Below, in pieces: positions 43,301 to 52,438 of a stretch of 64,000 bases of DNA. This DNA comes from Limnohabitans sp. TEGF004. Lineage in GTDB: Bacteria > Pseudomonadota > Gammaproteobacteria > Burkholderiales > Burkholderiaceae_C. Position 1 is the first letter of the stretch. Each line of letters opens with the position of its first letter. Below the pieces are notes generated by a model. It saw only the letters and a list, made by a program, of their open reading frames with translations, was not told where the DNA came from and made no database searches. The stretch lies in contig NZ_AP027056.1 in assembly GCF_027924965.1 (NCBI RefSeq), forward strand, positions 2,046,001 through 2,110,000. Reading direction: 5' to 3'. Position numbers and translations under genes: made by a program.

Positions 43301-44310
43301 ACGTCGAGGTGCGGTTGAATGATGGGCGGCTGAATGCCGTCCACAAAGTTTTTCAGCTCCGGCGGCAGCGGCGCTTGCAAGCTGACGGGGCGGTGGCTTT
43401 GCGGATGCTGAAACTTGAGCTGCCAGGCATGCAAGAACATGCGCTTGAGGCCCATCTTCTGCAAGAGTTTGTTGTGCTCGAAGTCGCCGTATTTGTCGTC
43501 ACCCGCAATCGGGTGGCCTTGGCTGGCCAAGTGCACGCGAATTTGGTGGGTGCGACCGGTTTTGATGGTGACTTCCAGCAGCGTGTACGGGCCCACCGTG
43601 CGTGCCACACGCACCAAAGTGATGGAACGCATGCCGTTCGGATCGTCCTTGTCCACCACTTTGACGCGGCGTTCACCCTCGCCCACACCAGTTTCGACGG
43701 TGTACTTGAACAAGGGCGAGTCAATCACCTTCTTGTTGGACGGCCACAGGCCCAGCACCAAGGCCAAATAGGTTTTGCCCGTTTCGCGGTCGCGGAACTG
43801 GTCTTGCAGGTTTTTGAGGGCGCTGCGCTTTTTGGCCACCAGCAACACGCCCGAGGTTTCGCGGTCTAGTCGGTGCACCAGTTCTAGGTTGGTCGAGGCT
43901 GGACGGGCACGTCGCAGTTGTTCGATCACGCCAAAGCTCACCCCACTGCCGCCGTGCACAGCCACGCCTGCCGGTTTGTCGATGGCCATCATGGCCTCGT
44001 CTTCCATCAGGACGGGAAATTCACGGGCAGGAGCGGGTGCATCGGCCTTGGCCTTCACTTGAGCCGAGATGCGCACAGGCGGCAAGCGCACCAAATCGCC
44101 CGCCTCCACCCGTTGATCGGCCGAGGCGCGGCCCTTGTTCACCCGCACTTCGCCGGAGCGAATGATGCGGTAGACGTGGGTTTTCGGCACACCCTTGAGG
44201 TGGCGCATGAGGAAGTTGTCTAAGCGCTGACCAGCCGAGTCTTCGTCGACAGTCAGTGTTTTTACCGAGGGGGCGGGGGTTGGGGCCGAAGCCCCTATAA
44301 TGTGATTCAC
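43297..44310 (-). CDS. rluC: 23S rRNA pseudouridine synthase, RluC type
   Basis: Encodes 337 residues. The N-terminal S4 RNA-binding domain (RLDNFLMRHLKGVPKTHVYRIIRSGEVRVNKGRA-like region, residues ~30-65) precedes the RluA-type domain with catalytic Asp in LELVHRLDRETSGVLLVAKK and the later RTHQIRVHLASQGHPIAGDD. It modifies uridines in 23S rRNA. The gene is divergent from rne; a rluC/rne head-to-head pair is typical of proteobacteria. Confidence 0.94.
   Translation of the reverse strand: MNHIIGASAPTPAPSVKTLTVDEDSAGQRLDNFLMRHLKGVPKTHVYRIIRSGEVRVNKGRASADQRVEAGDLVRLPPVRISAQVKAKADAPAPAREFPVLMEDEAMMAIDKPAGVAVHGGSGVSFGVIEQLRRARPASTNLELVHRLDRETSGVLLVAKKRSALKNLQDQFRDRETGKTYLALVLGLWPSNKKVIDSPLFKYTVETGVGEGERRVKVVDKDDPNGMRSITLVRVARTVGPYTLLEVTIKTGRTHQIRVHLASQGHPIAGDDKYGDFEHNKLLQKMGLKRMFLHAWQLKFQHPQSHRPVSLQAPLPPELKNFVDGIQPPIIQPHLDV
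44296..44301 (+). promoter_or_regulatory. Candidate -10 box for rne
   Basis: TATAAT, a perfect -10 hexamer, just inside the 5' end of the divergent rluC gene. No good -35 stands 17 bp ahead. If used, the rne leader would be about 560 nt. Confidence 0.4.
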
Positions 44311-44870
44311 CAGCGTTTTGCTCTAAGTGCTTGATTTAACAGAGATTAGACCATGTACTGACGAACGCGGTAAGGTCGATGCCCCTTTTGTGCCCGAGAC
44401 GCAGACCCAGTACCCAAGAGACTGAGTGGCCCTCGCCCCAAAAGTTGAGCCGACGATCAGAAAACACTGAAACGGAATACCCCAAGTCGTGGAGGCTCTT
44501 TTTGAAAAGCCTCCATGACGGATGACTGCGAGAAGCAAAAACGATGGTTGTGGCAATGTTGATGTTGATGGAACTCTGCACAGAGTGGCTTTTGCCACCG
44601 ACTGTGTGCAGCGTTGCGCGTCGCACCTTTGCCAGCTGGACCAGCCCTGTCTCCCCTGCAACGGCTCATCAAGCCACGCACTCGACAACAGGACAACCGC
44701 GACTTCTTGCCCTTATCCACGCGCCCACCCACCGTCCCCTGCGCTGATCTCACATTGATTAGCGTGGAGGTGACGGTCTCAGCGGCAATTCCCTTCGTTC
44801 TCTGACGTCCCTCAGGCATCGTTGGCCCGTCATGGGCCTGTGATGATTTGACACGTGAAGGAACCGCATC
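44311..44870 (+). other. 560-bp rluC-rne intergenic region, probable rne 5' leader
   Basis: No credible protein gene. It contains hairpin-forming stretches, the clearest being GGAGGCT (44491-44497) with AGCCTCC (44508-44514) and GGCCC/GGGCC around 44824-44838. The segment ends with GAAGGA as ribosome-binding site for rne. Long structured leaders control rne in E. coli by letting RNase E cleave its own message; the same is inferred here. Confidence 0.5.
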
Positions 44871-47800
44871 ATGAAACGGATGCTCATTAATGCAACCCAG
44901 TCGGAAGAACGCCGCCTGGCCATCGTCGACGGCCAAAAACTGCTCGACTATGAAATTGAAATCGAAGGCCGCGAACAGCGCAAAGGCAACATCTACAAAG
45001 CTGTAGTCACCCGCGTTGAACCATCGCTCGAAGCTTGCTTTGTGGACTACGGCGAAGACCGCCACGGCTTCTTGCCATTCAAAGAAATCTCCAAGCAGTA
45101 CTTCGCCGAAGGCGTGACTGCGAGCCAAGCACGCATCCAAGACGCCATCAAAGAAGGCCAAGAACTCTTGGTCCAAGTGGAAAAAGAAGAACGTGGCAAC
45201 AAGGGCGCAGCCCTGACCACCTTCATCAGCTTGGCCGGTCGCTATGTGGTGCTCATGCCCAACAACCCACGTGGTGGTGGCGTCAGCCGCCGCATCGAGG
45301 GCGACGACCGCGCCGAACTCAAAGAAGCGATGGACCAATTGGAATACCCGAAGGGGATGTCCATCATCGCGCGCACCGCTGGCATTGGCCGCAGCGCCCC
45401 TGAGTTGCAATGGGACTTGAACTACTTGCTCAAGTTGTGGACCGCCATCGACGGCGCCAAGGGTGCCAAAGGCGCGTTCTTGATTTATCAAGAATCCAGC
45501 TTGGTCATCCGCGCCATCCGCGACTACTTCAACCATGACATCGGCGACATCTTGATCGACACCGATGACATCTATGAGCAAGCGCACCAGTTCATGGCCC
45601 ACGTCATGCCTGAGCACGCCGCTCGCGTGAAGCGCTACAGCGACGAAACCCCGCTGTTCAGCCGCTTCCAAATCGAACACCAAATCGAATCGGCCTATGC
45701 CCGCACCGTCAACCTGCCATCAGGCGGCGCGATTGTGATTGACCACACCGAAGCTTTGGTTTCTGTGGACGTTAACTCGGCACGCGCCATCAAAGGCGGC
45801 GACATCGAAGAAACTGCGACACGCACCAACCTTGAAGCTGCCGACGAAGTGGCCCGCCAAATGCGCTTGCGCGACTTGGGCGGCCTGATCGTCATCGACT
45901 TCATTGACATGGACGAAAGCCGCAACCGCCGTGATGTGGAAAACCGCTTGCGCGAAGCATTGCGCCACGACCGTGCCCGCGTGCAATTTGGCACCATCAG
46001 CAAATTCGGCTTGATGGAAATGAGCCGCCAACGCCTGCGCCCTGCGCTGAGCGAAGGTGCTTCGATTCCTTGCCCACGCTGCGGCGGCTCTGGCCACGTG
46101 CGTGACACCGAGAGCTCGGCGCTGCAAATCTTGCGCATCATCCAAGAAGAGTCCATGAAGGACAACACGGCAGCCGTGTACGCCCAAGTGCCAGTGGAAG
46201 TGGCGTCGTTCTTGTTGAACGAGAAGCGCACTGAAATTGCCAAGATTGAAATTCAACAACGCTTGAACGTGTTGCTCGTGCCTAACAAGACACTGGAAAC
46301 ACCGAACTACAAGTTGGAGCGTCTCAAGCACGACGACCCGCGCCTCGACCGCGTGGAAGCCAGCTACAAAATGGCCGAGGAGTTTGAAGACCCCACTGCC
46401 GTGACACGCCGCTCACAAGAGCCTACAAATAAGCAAACGCCCGTCATCAAAGGCGTATTGCCTGATGCACCTGCGCCAGCACATGAGCCTAAGCCTGCTG
46501 CACCGGCGAAAGCACCTGCACACGCACGCGGCGCTAAGCCTGCGGCCAAAGCACCCGAAGCTAAATCAAGCGGCTTGTGGGGTTGGTTCACTGGTTTGTT
46601 CAGCAGCGACTCAGAAGAAAAAGCCAAGCCAGCTGTAGGCGACAAAAAGCCAGGCGAACGCGGCGAGCGCCGTGATGGCCGCAGTGCTAATAGCCGAGGC
46701 GGCCGTGGTGGCCGCGGTGGCCGTGGTGGTGATCGCGCTGAGCGCGGTGAGCGCCCTGAAGGTCAAGGTCGCAACGCTGAAGGCCGTAATGAGCGCAACG
46801 CCGAAGGCGTTGAGGCCCGTGGCGAACGCCCAGCACGCGGCGAGCGTGCAGAGCGTGGCGAGCGCAATGTGGAACAACGCGGTGAAGGTGGTCGCAGCGA
46901 GGGTGGTCGCGAAGGCCGTGGCCCACGTCAAGACCGCAACCGCGGTGGTCGTGGCGAAGGCCGCAATGCAGAAGGCCGTAACGGTGAAGTTCGCAATGCA
47001 GAAGGCCAAGCCGCCCTCGACAACAACGCATCACCTGAAGCTCAAGCAGAAGCTCGCGCCAAAGCCCGCAACGAACGCATGGCCCGCGAAGAGCGTGGCG
47101 AAAGCACCGAAGGCGGCAACGAGCAACGCGAACCTCGCGGTGAACGCACAGAGCGCGGCGAACGCAGTGAAGGTGGCCAAGGCCGTCGCGAACGCAGCCC
47201 ACGCGGCGAACGCAACGACGGTCGCCGTGAACGCGCCCCACGTTTAGACGAAAACGGCAACCCTGAAGCCTTGCCACTCGACCAAGCTGCTGACACCGAA
47301 GGCCAAGCAACGCAAACCGACGAGAACGGTGGCGAGCGTCGTGAGCGCCGCTCACGCGACCGTTACGGCCGTGACCGCCGCGAGCGTGGCGACCGCGCAC
47401 CGCGTGAAGAAGGTTCTACAGAACACGCCGACAACGGCCAAACTGCTGAGCACGACCACGCTGCGCATGACCACACGTCAAACGAGCAAGCCCCGCAAGA
47501 AGCCCGCGAGACACGTGAGCCACGCCAACCGCGTGAACCACGCGAACCACGTGGTGAGCGTCCAGAGCGCCAAGAACGCAACGAGCGCTCTGACCGTTCC
47601 GACCGCGCTCCACGTCACGCACCGCGTGAAGAAGCACAGTCAGCAGCGCCAGCGGCCCAAGCCCCTGCACGCCAAGGCATGCCGCATATCCAAGCGTTCA
47701 CACTGCCTTTGGCAGAGATGCAAGCCGTGGCTCAAGGTAGCGGTTTGGAATGGGTCAACTCCAATCCAGACAGCATCGCCGCCGTACAAGCAGCCATCGC

Positions 47801-47900
47801 AGCTGAGCCAAAGCCTGTGCATGTGCCACGCGAGCGCCCACCGCTGGTGATCTTGGATGAAGGCCCACTGGTGTTGGTTGAGACCCGCAGGGATCTGTAA
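44871..47900 (+). CDS. rne: Ribonuclease E
   Basis: Encodes 1009 residues. The N-terminal ~500 residues are catalytic: S1 domain around GNIYKAVVTRVEPSLEACFVDYG and HGFLPFKEIS, DNase I-like site with the metal Asp residues in VSVDVNSARAIKGGD and LIVIDFIDMDES, and the zinc link CPRCGGSGHVRD. The C-terminal ~500 residues are a disordered scaffold, first Ala/Pro/Lys-rich, then very long Arg/Gly/Glu-rich repeats, then a short conserved end (MPHIQAFTLPLAEMQAVAQG). It is the main RNA-decay and rRNA-processing endonuclease. A single short amphipathic stretch (LWGWFTGLFSSDSEE) near 565-580 may be the membrane-targeting helix. Confidence 0.97.
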   Translation: MKRMLINATQSEERRLAIVDGQKLLDYEIEIEGREQRKGNIYKAVVTRVEPSLEACFVDYGEDRHGFLPFKEISKQYFAEGVTASQARIQDAIKEGQELLVQVEKEERGNKGAALTTFISLAGRYVVLMPNNPRGGGVSRRIEGDDRAELKEAMDQLEYPKGMSIIARTAGIGRSAPELQWDLNYLLKLWTAIDGAKGAKGAFLIYQESSLVIRAIRDYFNHDIGDILIDTDDIYEQAHQFMAHVMPEHAARVKRYSDETPLFSRFQIEHQIESAYARTVNLPSGGAIVIDHTEALVSVDVNSARAIKGGDIEETATRTNLEAADEVARQMRLRDLGGLIVIDFIDMDESRNRRDVENRLREALRHDRARVQFGTISKFGLMEMSRQRLRPALSEGASIPCPRCGGSGHVRDTESSALQILRIIQEESMKDNTAAVYAQVPVEVASFLLNEKRTEIAKIEIQQRLNVLLVPNKTLETPNYKLERLKHDDPRLDRVEASYKMAEEFEDPTAVTRRSQEPTNKQTPVIKGVLPDAPAPAHEPKPAAPAKAPAHARGAKPAAKAPEAKSSGLWGWFTGLFSSDSEEKAKPAVGDKKPGERGERRDGRSANSRGGRGGRGGRGGDRAERGERPEGQGRNAEGRNERNAEGVEARGERPARGERAERGERNVEQRGEGGRSEGGREGRGPRQDRNRGGRGEGRNAEGRNGEVRNAEGQAALDNNASPEAQAEARAKARNERMAREERGESTEGGNEQREPRGERTERGERSEGGQGRRERSPRGERNDGRRERAPRLDENGNPEALPLDQAADTEGQATQTDENGGERRERRSRDRYGRDRRERGDRAPREEGSTEHADNGQTAEHDHAAHDHTSNEQAPQEARETREPRQPREPREPRGERPERQERNERSDRSDRAPRHAPREEAQSAAPAAQAPARQGMPHIQAFTLPLAEMQAVAQGSGLEWVNSNPDSIAAVQAAIAAEPKPVHVPRERPPLVILDEGPLVLVETRRDL
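46640..47640 (+). repeat. Arg/Gly/Glu-rich low-complexity repeats in RNase E
   Basis: About 330 codons of degenerate short units such as GERxER, RNAEGRN, RGGRGG and EPREPR. The DNA is correspondingly repetitive (many CGNGGCGAGCG-type units). In RNase E this region binds RNA and degradosome partners. Confidence 0.8.
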
Positions 47901-47938
47901 ACCACCCGCACCCCGCAAGGGGTGATGAGCTCCAAAAG

Positions 47939-47969
47939 AAAAAGGCCTAGAGAAATCTAGGCCTTTTTT
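47939..47969. terminator. Bidirectional intrinsic terminator after rne
   Basis: Stem AAAAAGGCCTAGA (47939-47951) / TCTAGGCCTTTTT (47956-47968), tetraloop GAAA, T-run on both strands. It is convergent between rne and hemY. Confidence 0.93.
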
Positions 47970-48065
47970 GTTTATGGGGTGTACGTGATGTTTGAGCGTC
48001 TAGACGACAAATGCGTACAGCAGCTCTAGCTATGAACCAACGATGCTTGCCAAAGCACTGCCGCT

Positions 48066-49364
48066 TTATGCCGCCACTTCAGCGGCTCGTTTCCAGCACG
48101 ACTGGGCACGCGCCGTATCTTCTTTTTGCTCAGCCAATTGGGCCAAGGTACGCCAAGCATGGCGCTGCATGTCGGCATGGGTGAGTTGAGGTGCAGCTTG
48201 CTCCAACATCTGTTGGGCCTTGCCCCACAGCGCATGATGCCAACACACCATGCCAGCCAAATATTGCAGCTCCACCCAACGTGGGTAAGTTTGACGCGCT
48301 CGGTCGATGCTGGCCAACCACTCGGGGTCGGCGGGCAACAACACCAGCGCACGGGCCAAAGCTTGGGCCACGCGCTCACGGATGGCAGGCGTGCAGCTGT
48401 CAGGCTGCTGCACCATGCGGTTCCACAAAGGCGTGAGCCAAGGCATCACGGCTGCGGCTTCGCCGCTGAGTTTGAGCATGCGTTGTGCGGCGTGCAGCAC
48501 CACGTCGGGTTGACTGCGCTCGGTGACTTCTAGAGCATCCCATGCGCGTTGCAATTGGGCGCTGTCGTGCGCTTCGTTCAGGCTGGCCACAGCCAACTCA
48601 CGCAACAGGCTTTGGCCAGCTGCATCTGAAAACGCGCCGTGCTTGGTCAGCAAGCGTGCGGTCTCCAAAGCTGAGGCATGTTGTTTGTTCAAGCGAGCAG
48701 CTTTGAGGCGCATGCGCAAAGCCAACATGCGGCGGGCTGCACCGTGGCGCAAACCATCGAGCCAGCGAGCGGCCTCGGGTGCATCGCGGTCGCTCAAGGA
48801 CCAACGGGCGGCTGCCAAATAGGCGGCTTCCATGGTTTCTTCCACCAACTCATCCGACGCTTCGCGGTTCATGGCCATGATGGCTTGCAGGTGAGACACA
48901 CGTGTATCGCGGTCACGCAAAGCGTGTGCGCTTTCAGCCGCCACCAAATGCGATACCGCACGCAGCTGGTGCGCGTGGCGAGGGGCAGGGTCATCAGCCG
49001 TGCGTACCGAAGCCAACAAGCTTTCTAATGCGAGGGCTTTGTCAGCCGACTTCACAGCGCGCACATAGCGACCACTCCACAACTCAGACAGAGCATCGAG
49101 CAAAGCCGCGTGCATGGCACGTTCTTTTTGTTGCAGGCGCCAGCGACGCGCTTGGTGCGGCAATTCAAACAAAGCCGACATGGCGCGCCACGACAAGTGC
49201 AGCATGACAAACAACACCACGAGCACGAGCAACACCAAATTGAGCGACAGGTCGACACGGTAAGGCGACCAAAACACAGTCACCGTGCTTTGATTGCCAC
49301 CCGCCAACAAAGCAGACGCCACCGCCACACCAAACAGGGCCACAAACCACAGAGCGGCTCTCAT
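48066..49364 (-). CDS. hemY: HemY protein (heme biosynthesis-associated TPR membrane protein)
   Basis: Encodes 432 residues from MRAALWF (49364). Two N-terminal membrane helices (ALWFVALFGVAVASALLAGG and LNLVLLVLVVLFVMLHLSW) enclose the HemY_N element NQSTVTVFWSPYRVDLSLN. The rest is TPR-like helices (e.g. YRVRAVKSADKAL-type and EAARWLDGLRHGAARRML). This is the proteobacterial HemY of the hemCDXY operon, unrelated to Bacillus protoporphyrinogen oxidase. Function is uncertain. It starts one base after the hemX stop. Confidence 0.92.
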   Translation of the reverse strand: MRAALWFVALFGVAVASALLAGGNQSTVTVFWSPYRVDLSLNLVLLVLVVLFVMLHLSWRAMSALFELPHQARRWRLQQKERAMHAALLDALSELWSGRYVRAVKSADKALALESLLASVRTADDPAPRHAHQLRAVSHLVAAESAHALRDRDTRVSHLQAIMAMNREASDELVEETMEAAYLAAARWSLSDRDAPEAARWLDGLRHGAARRMLALRMRLKAARLNKQHASALETARLLTKHGAFSDAAGQSLLRELAVASLNEAHDSAQLQRAWDALEVTERSQPDVVLHAAQRMLKLSGEAAAVMPWLTPLWNRMVQQPDSCTPAIRERVAQALARALVLLPADPEWLASIDRARQTYPRWVELQYLAGMVCWHHALWGKAQQMLEQAAPQLTHADMQRHAWRTLAQLAEQKEDTARAQSCWKRAAEVAA

Positions 49365-49365
49365 G

Positions 49366-50451
49366 TCAGCGCCCCGCTGCAGCTGTGGTGAGGGCCGCGA
49401 TGGTGTCGTCCACGCGCGGAATCTCAATTTGCTTGGACTGCGCCAACACCTCACGCGCCAGCGCCAAGGTGGTTTGGCCTTGGCGGGTTTGCATGTCGAA
49501 GTAATGCGCCAAATCGTCGTTGGCTTGCTTCATGTCGGACTGCACCACATCAAAGTGACGGGCCAGCAAACCCAAGCGGGCATTGAGCAAACGCAGTTTG
49601 AGGTTTTCTCGCACAAAGTAACTTTGGTCGGGCGCGAGCATGCTGGCTTCGGGCTTGTCGATGCGGCTCACGCGAATGAGGTTTTGTGCATCGTTCCAAA
49701 TGTCGGACCACACCTTCTCCCACCAGCTCATGCTGATGGCTTTCGCCCAGCTGGTGGTGGGCACGGGCTGAGCAGCTTTGGGTTGAGGCGCATTGCCCAC
49801 TGCGTTCAGCAGTGGCAAGGTGTCGACCACGCGCACCAGTTCGTCGAGCTTGAAAAGCAAAGCAGGTGTGTCGGCCACCGAGGTAGCCTTGATGCGTTCG
49901 ATGTCGCGGGTCACAGCACGCAGCACAGGGGCCAAGCGCGGCTGCGCAACCTTGGTCAAGCGTTGCTCAGCCGAGTTGAGCGCGGCCAATAAGGGCTGCA
50001 CACTGCCAGTGAGCTGGGCTTGTTGTTGGGCCAGACGAATGGCGGACTCAATATCCACCACCAGGTTTTCGTCACGCGAGCGTGAGAGGCTTTGCATCAG
50101 CTCTTCGAGTTGACTGCGTTGCAAGGACACTTCGCTGAGTTTGGCGTCGGTCACCGACAAGCGGGCTGCCGTTTCGCGCGCCAGCTCTTCGGCTTGTTTG
50201 GAGGTCACACGCGCTTCCACGGCTTGGCTGCCGGTGTCCGCGCTTTGGCGTGCCAGTTGTTCTTGAATGCCCGAGAGCTTGGCCCACATCAGGCCCGACC
50301 CCACAGCGCCCACCACAGCCAACGCACCGATGCTGCGTGTGAGCCACTTGCTGGTGTCCGTTGTGTTGTTGAACTCACTCGCGCTGGCAAGCGGTTCTGT
50401 GGTGTGGCCCAAAGGCGGGAGGTTGTGGGTGTCGTCGTGCTCTGGCTTCAT
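49366..50451 (-). CDS. hemX: HemX family membrane protein
   Basis: Encodes 361 residues. One N-terminal membrane helix (IGALAVVGAVGSGLMWAKL) anchors a long periplasmic helical part with coiled-coil character (LARETAARLSVTDAKLSEVS), then helical segments ending NDDLAHYFDMQTRQGQTTLALAREVL. Often annotated as uroporphyrinogen-III C-methyltransferase, but it lacks a methyltransferase fold. It overlaps the hemD stop by 4 bp. Confidence 0.9.
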   Translation of the reverse strand: MKPEHDDTHNLPPLGHTTEPLASASEFNNTTDTSKWLTRSIGALAVVGAVGSGLMWAKLSGIQEQLARQSADTGSQAVEARVTSKQAEELARETAARLSVTDAKLSEVSLQRSQLEELMQSLSRSRDENLVVDIESAIRLAQQQAQLTGSVQPLLAALNSAEQRLTKVAQPRLAPVLRAVTRDIERIKATSVADTPALLFKLDELVRVVDTLPLLNAVGNAPQPKAAQPVPTTSWAKAISMSWWEKVWSDIWNDAQNLIRVSRIDKPEASMLAPDQSYFVRENLKLRLLNARLGLLARHFDVVQSDMKQANDDLAHYFDMQTRQGQTTLALAREVLAQSKQIEIPRVDDTIAALTTAAAGR

Positions 50452-51317
50452 GCCAGAGATTCTAATGAGACTAATAAATCTGCCAATGACGGCTTAGACA
50501 TTTGAATTTCACCAAAACCCAAGGACTGTGCGGTTTGCGCGATGCGGGGATGGGTGGCAAGACAGCGTGCCTTGGCCCAGCTTTGCGTGGGCAAAGCATG
50601 GACCAGATGCTCAATCGCTTGCGAGCTGCTGAAGCACCACACACTGCCGTCCGTCGCGGCACTGACGGCCTGCGCTTTGTGCTCTGCCGACCACAGGGGC
50701 GCGCGACGCTCGTAAGCCACCACAAACTGAGGCGATGCGCCTGCGGCCTGCAGTTTCTGAGCCAACCAATCACGACCTGTGCCGTTCGGTGGAACCTCTG
50801 CTACGGCGCTTGGCACTGCTTGTGAAACACCCGCAGTGCTTTGTGACATGCCTGCGTCTGCCGACACATCATGGCCACGAACAATCAGCACAGGCTGTCC
50901 TGCCTTGACTTGCGAGGCCACACGTTGCCACAAGGCTTCTGAGTCAAACTGCGCCGCGTCGGCGGCGGGGCTGTCAATGCACGCCTCGGGCACGCCCGCT
51001 TGCAGCAAGGCTTTGTGCGTGCCGGGGCCTGTGGCCCAACAGCGCGGGCCGTTTAACCAGGTGGGGCTAGCAGCTTGGCCAGCATCGACACGCTGCGCCG
51101 CGGGTTGGCTGTCAAAGAAATAGCGCACAGCCTGAGCACTGACAAACATCACGGCTTGAAATTCAGCCCATTGCGCCCACGCTTGCACCACAGCTTGTCG
51201 ATGTGTGGCGGGCCCCACCTCAATCAACGGCAAGGCCAGTGCTTGATAGCCCGCAGTTTGCAGCGCATCCACCCACGCTGGCGCATCGCCTGCAGGTCGG
51301 GTGATGATGACGCGCAT
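50448..51317 (-). CDS. hemD: Uroporphyrinogen-III synthase
   Basis: Encodes 289 residues from MRVIIT (51317). It closes hydroxymethylbilane into uroporphyrinogen III. HemD sequences diverge strongly; supporting features are the start MRVIITRPAGDAPAWVDAL, FVSAQAVRYFFD, RCWATGPGTHKALLQAG and the C-terminal WCFSSSQAIEHLVHALP with CLATHPRIAQTAQSLGF. Position between hemC and hemX settles the call. Confidence 0.93.
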   Translation of the reverse strand: MRVIITRPAGDAPAWVDALQTAGYQALALPLIEVGPATHRQAVVQAWAQWAEFQAVMFVSAQAVRYFFDSQPAAQRVDAGQAASPTWLNGPRCWATGPGTHKALLQAGVPEACIDSPAADAAQFDSEALWQRVASQVKAGQPVLIVRGHDVSADAGMSQSTAGVSQAVPSAVAEVPPNGTGRDWLAQKLQAAGASPQFVVAYERRAPLWSAEHKAQAVSAATDGSVWCFSSSQAIEHLVHALPTQSWAKARCLATHPRIAQTAQSLGFGEIQMSKPSLADLLVSLESLA

Positions 51318-51334
51318 GGCTGGCAACGTGAGGT

Positions 51335-52273
51335 TTAGTGAGCGCCTTGCGCGCGCAACTGAGCCGCCACCGATTCGCCCAGCGAGTTAGCGGCATCGCG
51401 CGAAGCGGGGTCAGCCGCATTCAAGGCTTGCTTTACTTCAGCACGCAACAACACCGGCGCGCCCGATGGGTCACCCCAAGCGGCTTGCAAGTGCAGCACG
51501 CCATCGGTCAAGGTGGCATGTGCGGCCAAAGGCATCGAGCAGCTGCCGCCCATGGCGCGGCTCACGGCGCGCTCGGCGGTCACGGTCAGCCAAGTAGCGG
51601 CATCGGCCAAGGGGGCCAAGGCTTGTGCAACGTCGGCACGGTTGCTGCGCACTTCGATGCCTAACGCGCCCTGCCCTGCGGCGGGCAACATCTCGGTGGT
51701 TTCAAAAATGTGGCGAATGCGCTCGCCCAAACCCAAACGCTTCAAGCCCGCAGCGGCCAACACAATGCCGTCGTACTGACCTTCGTCGAGCTTGCGCAAA
51801 CGGGTGTCGAGGTTGCCACGCAAAGGCTCAATCTTCAAATCGGGGCGCAAAGCGCGCAGCAGCACGGTACGGCGCAGGCTAGACGTGCCCACCACCGCGC
51901 CTTGCGGCAAATCGTTCAGATGTGCATAGGTGGACGACACCCACGCATCACGCGGGTCTTCGCGCTCCATCACACAGGCCAGATCAAAGCCTTCGGGCAA
52001 ATCCATGGGCACATCTTTGAGCGAATGCACGGCCAAGTTGGCTCGGCCTTCTTCAAGGGCCACTTCGAGTTCTTTCACAAACAAACCTTTGCCGCCCACT
52101 TTGCTCAAGGAGCGGTCCAAGATTTGATCGCCCTGCGTGGTCATACCCAACAGCGCCACGCTGTGGCCTTGGGCCTGCAACAAGGCTTGCACATGCTCGG
52201 CTTGCCACATGGCCAAGCGGCTTTCGCGGGTGGCGATGGTCAAGGAAACAGGGGATGAGGAAGCAGTGGACAA
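51335..52273 (-). CDS. hemC: Porphobilinogen deaminase (hydroxymethylbilane synthase)
   Basis: Encodes 312 residues. It links four porphobilinogens. Landmarks: [53 protein letters not shown] with the catalytic Asp, [29 protein letters not shown], and the dipyrromethane cofactor Cys in [13 protein letters not shown]. It is first in hemC-hemD-hemX-hemY and divergent from argH; the shared control region is 52274-52438. Confidence 0.97.
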   Translation of the reverse strand: MSTASSSPVSLTIATRESRLAMWQAEHVQALLQAQGHSVALLGMTTQGDQILDRSLSKVGGKGLFVKELEVALEEGRANLAVHSLKDVPMDLPEGFDLACVMEREDPRDAWVSSTYAHLNDLPQGAVVGTSSLRRTVLLRALRPDLKIEPLRGNLDTRLRKLDEGQYDGIVLAAAGLKRLGLGERIRHIFETTEMLPAAGQGALGIEVRSNRADVAQALAPLADAATWLTVTAERAVSRAMGGSCSMPLAAHATLTDGVLHLQAAWGDPSGAPVLLRAEVKQALNAADPASRDAANSLGESVAAQLRAQGAH

Positions 52274-52423
52274 AACAAAACTCGCTTTTTCAGGGCCACA
52301 ACGCGCGTGGCGAAATCAATTGAGGCAAATGTTAGCAGGCGGGCCTTGGCGTTTGGCTTGCAGAAAGCGCGCGCCGCCAAGACGAAAGCAAAACGTCTTA
52401 ACGGGAAGCCCCCGCCAGCCCGA

Positions 52424-52429
52424 TAAAAT
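52424..52429 (+). promoter_or_regulatory. Candidate -10 box for a leaderless argH message
   Basis: TAAAAT ends 9 bp before the argH ATG (52439), so transcription would begin at or within 2-3 bases of the start codon. No Shine-Dalgarno lies in ATCTGACCCAT. No clear -35 at 17 bp. Confidence 0.4.
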
Positions 52430-52438
52430 CTGACCCAT

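Noticed and set aside
44457..45683. 408-residue minus-strand frame antisense to the rne leader and gene
   Set aside because: It is antisense to the well-supported catalytic part of rne and reads as a shadow frame; no domain is visible.
46687..47400. 237-residue minus-strand frame inside rne
   Set aside because: Cys/Arg/His-rich shadow of the rne repeat region, a product of biased codons.
46640..47640. CRISPR-like or tandem DNA repeats in rne
   Set aside because: The repetition follows degenerate codons for Arg/Gly/Glu in a continuous reading frame, with no regular spacers.
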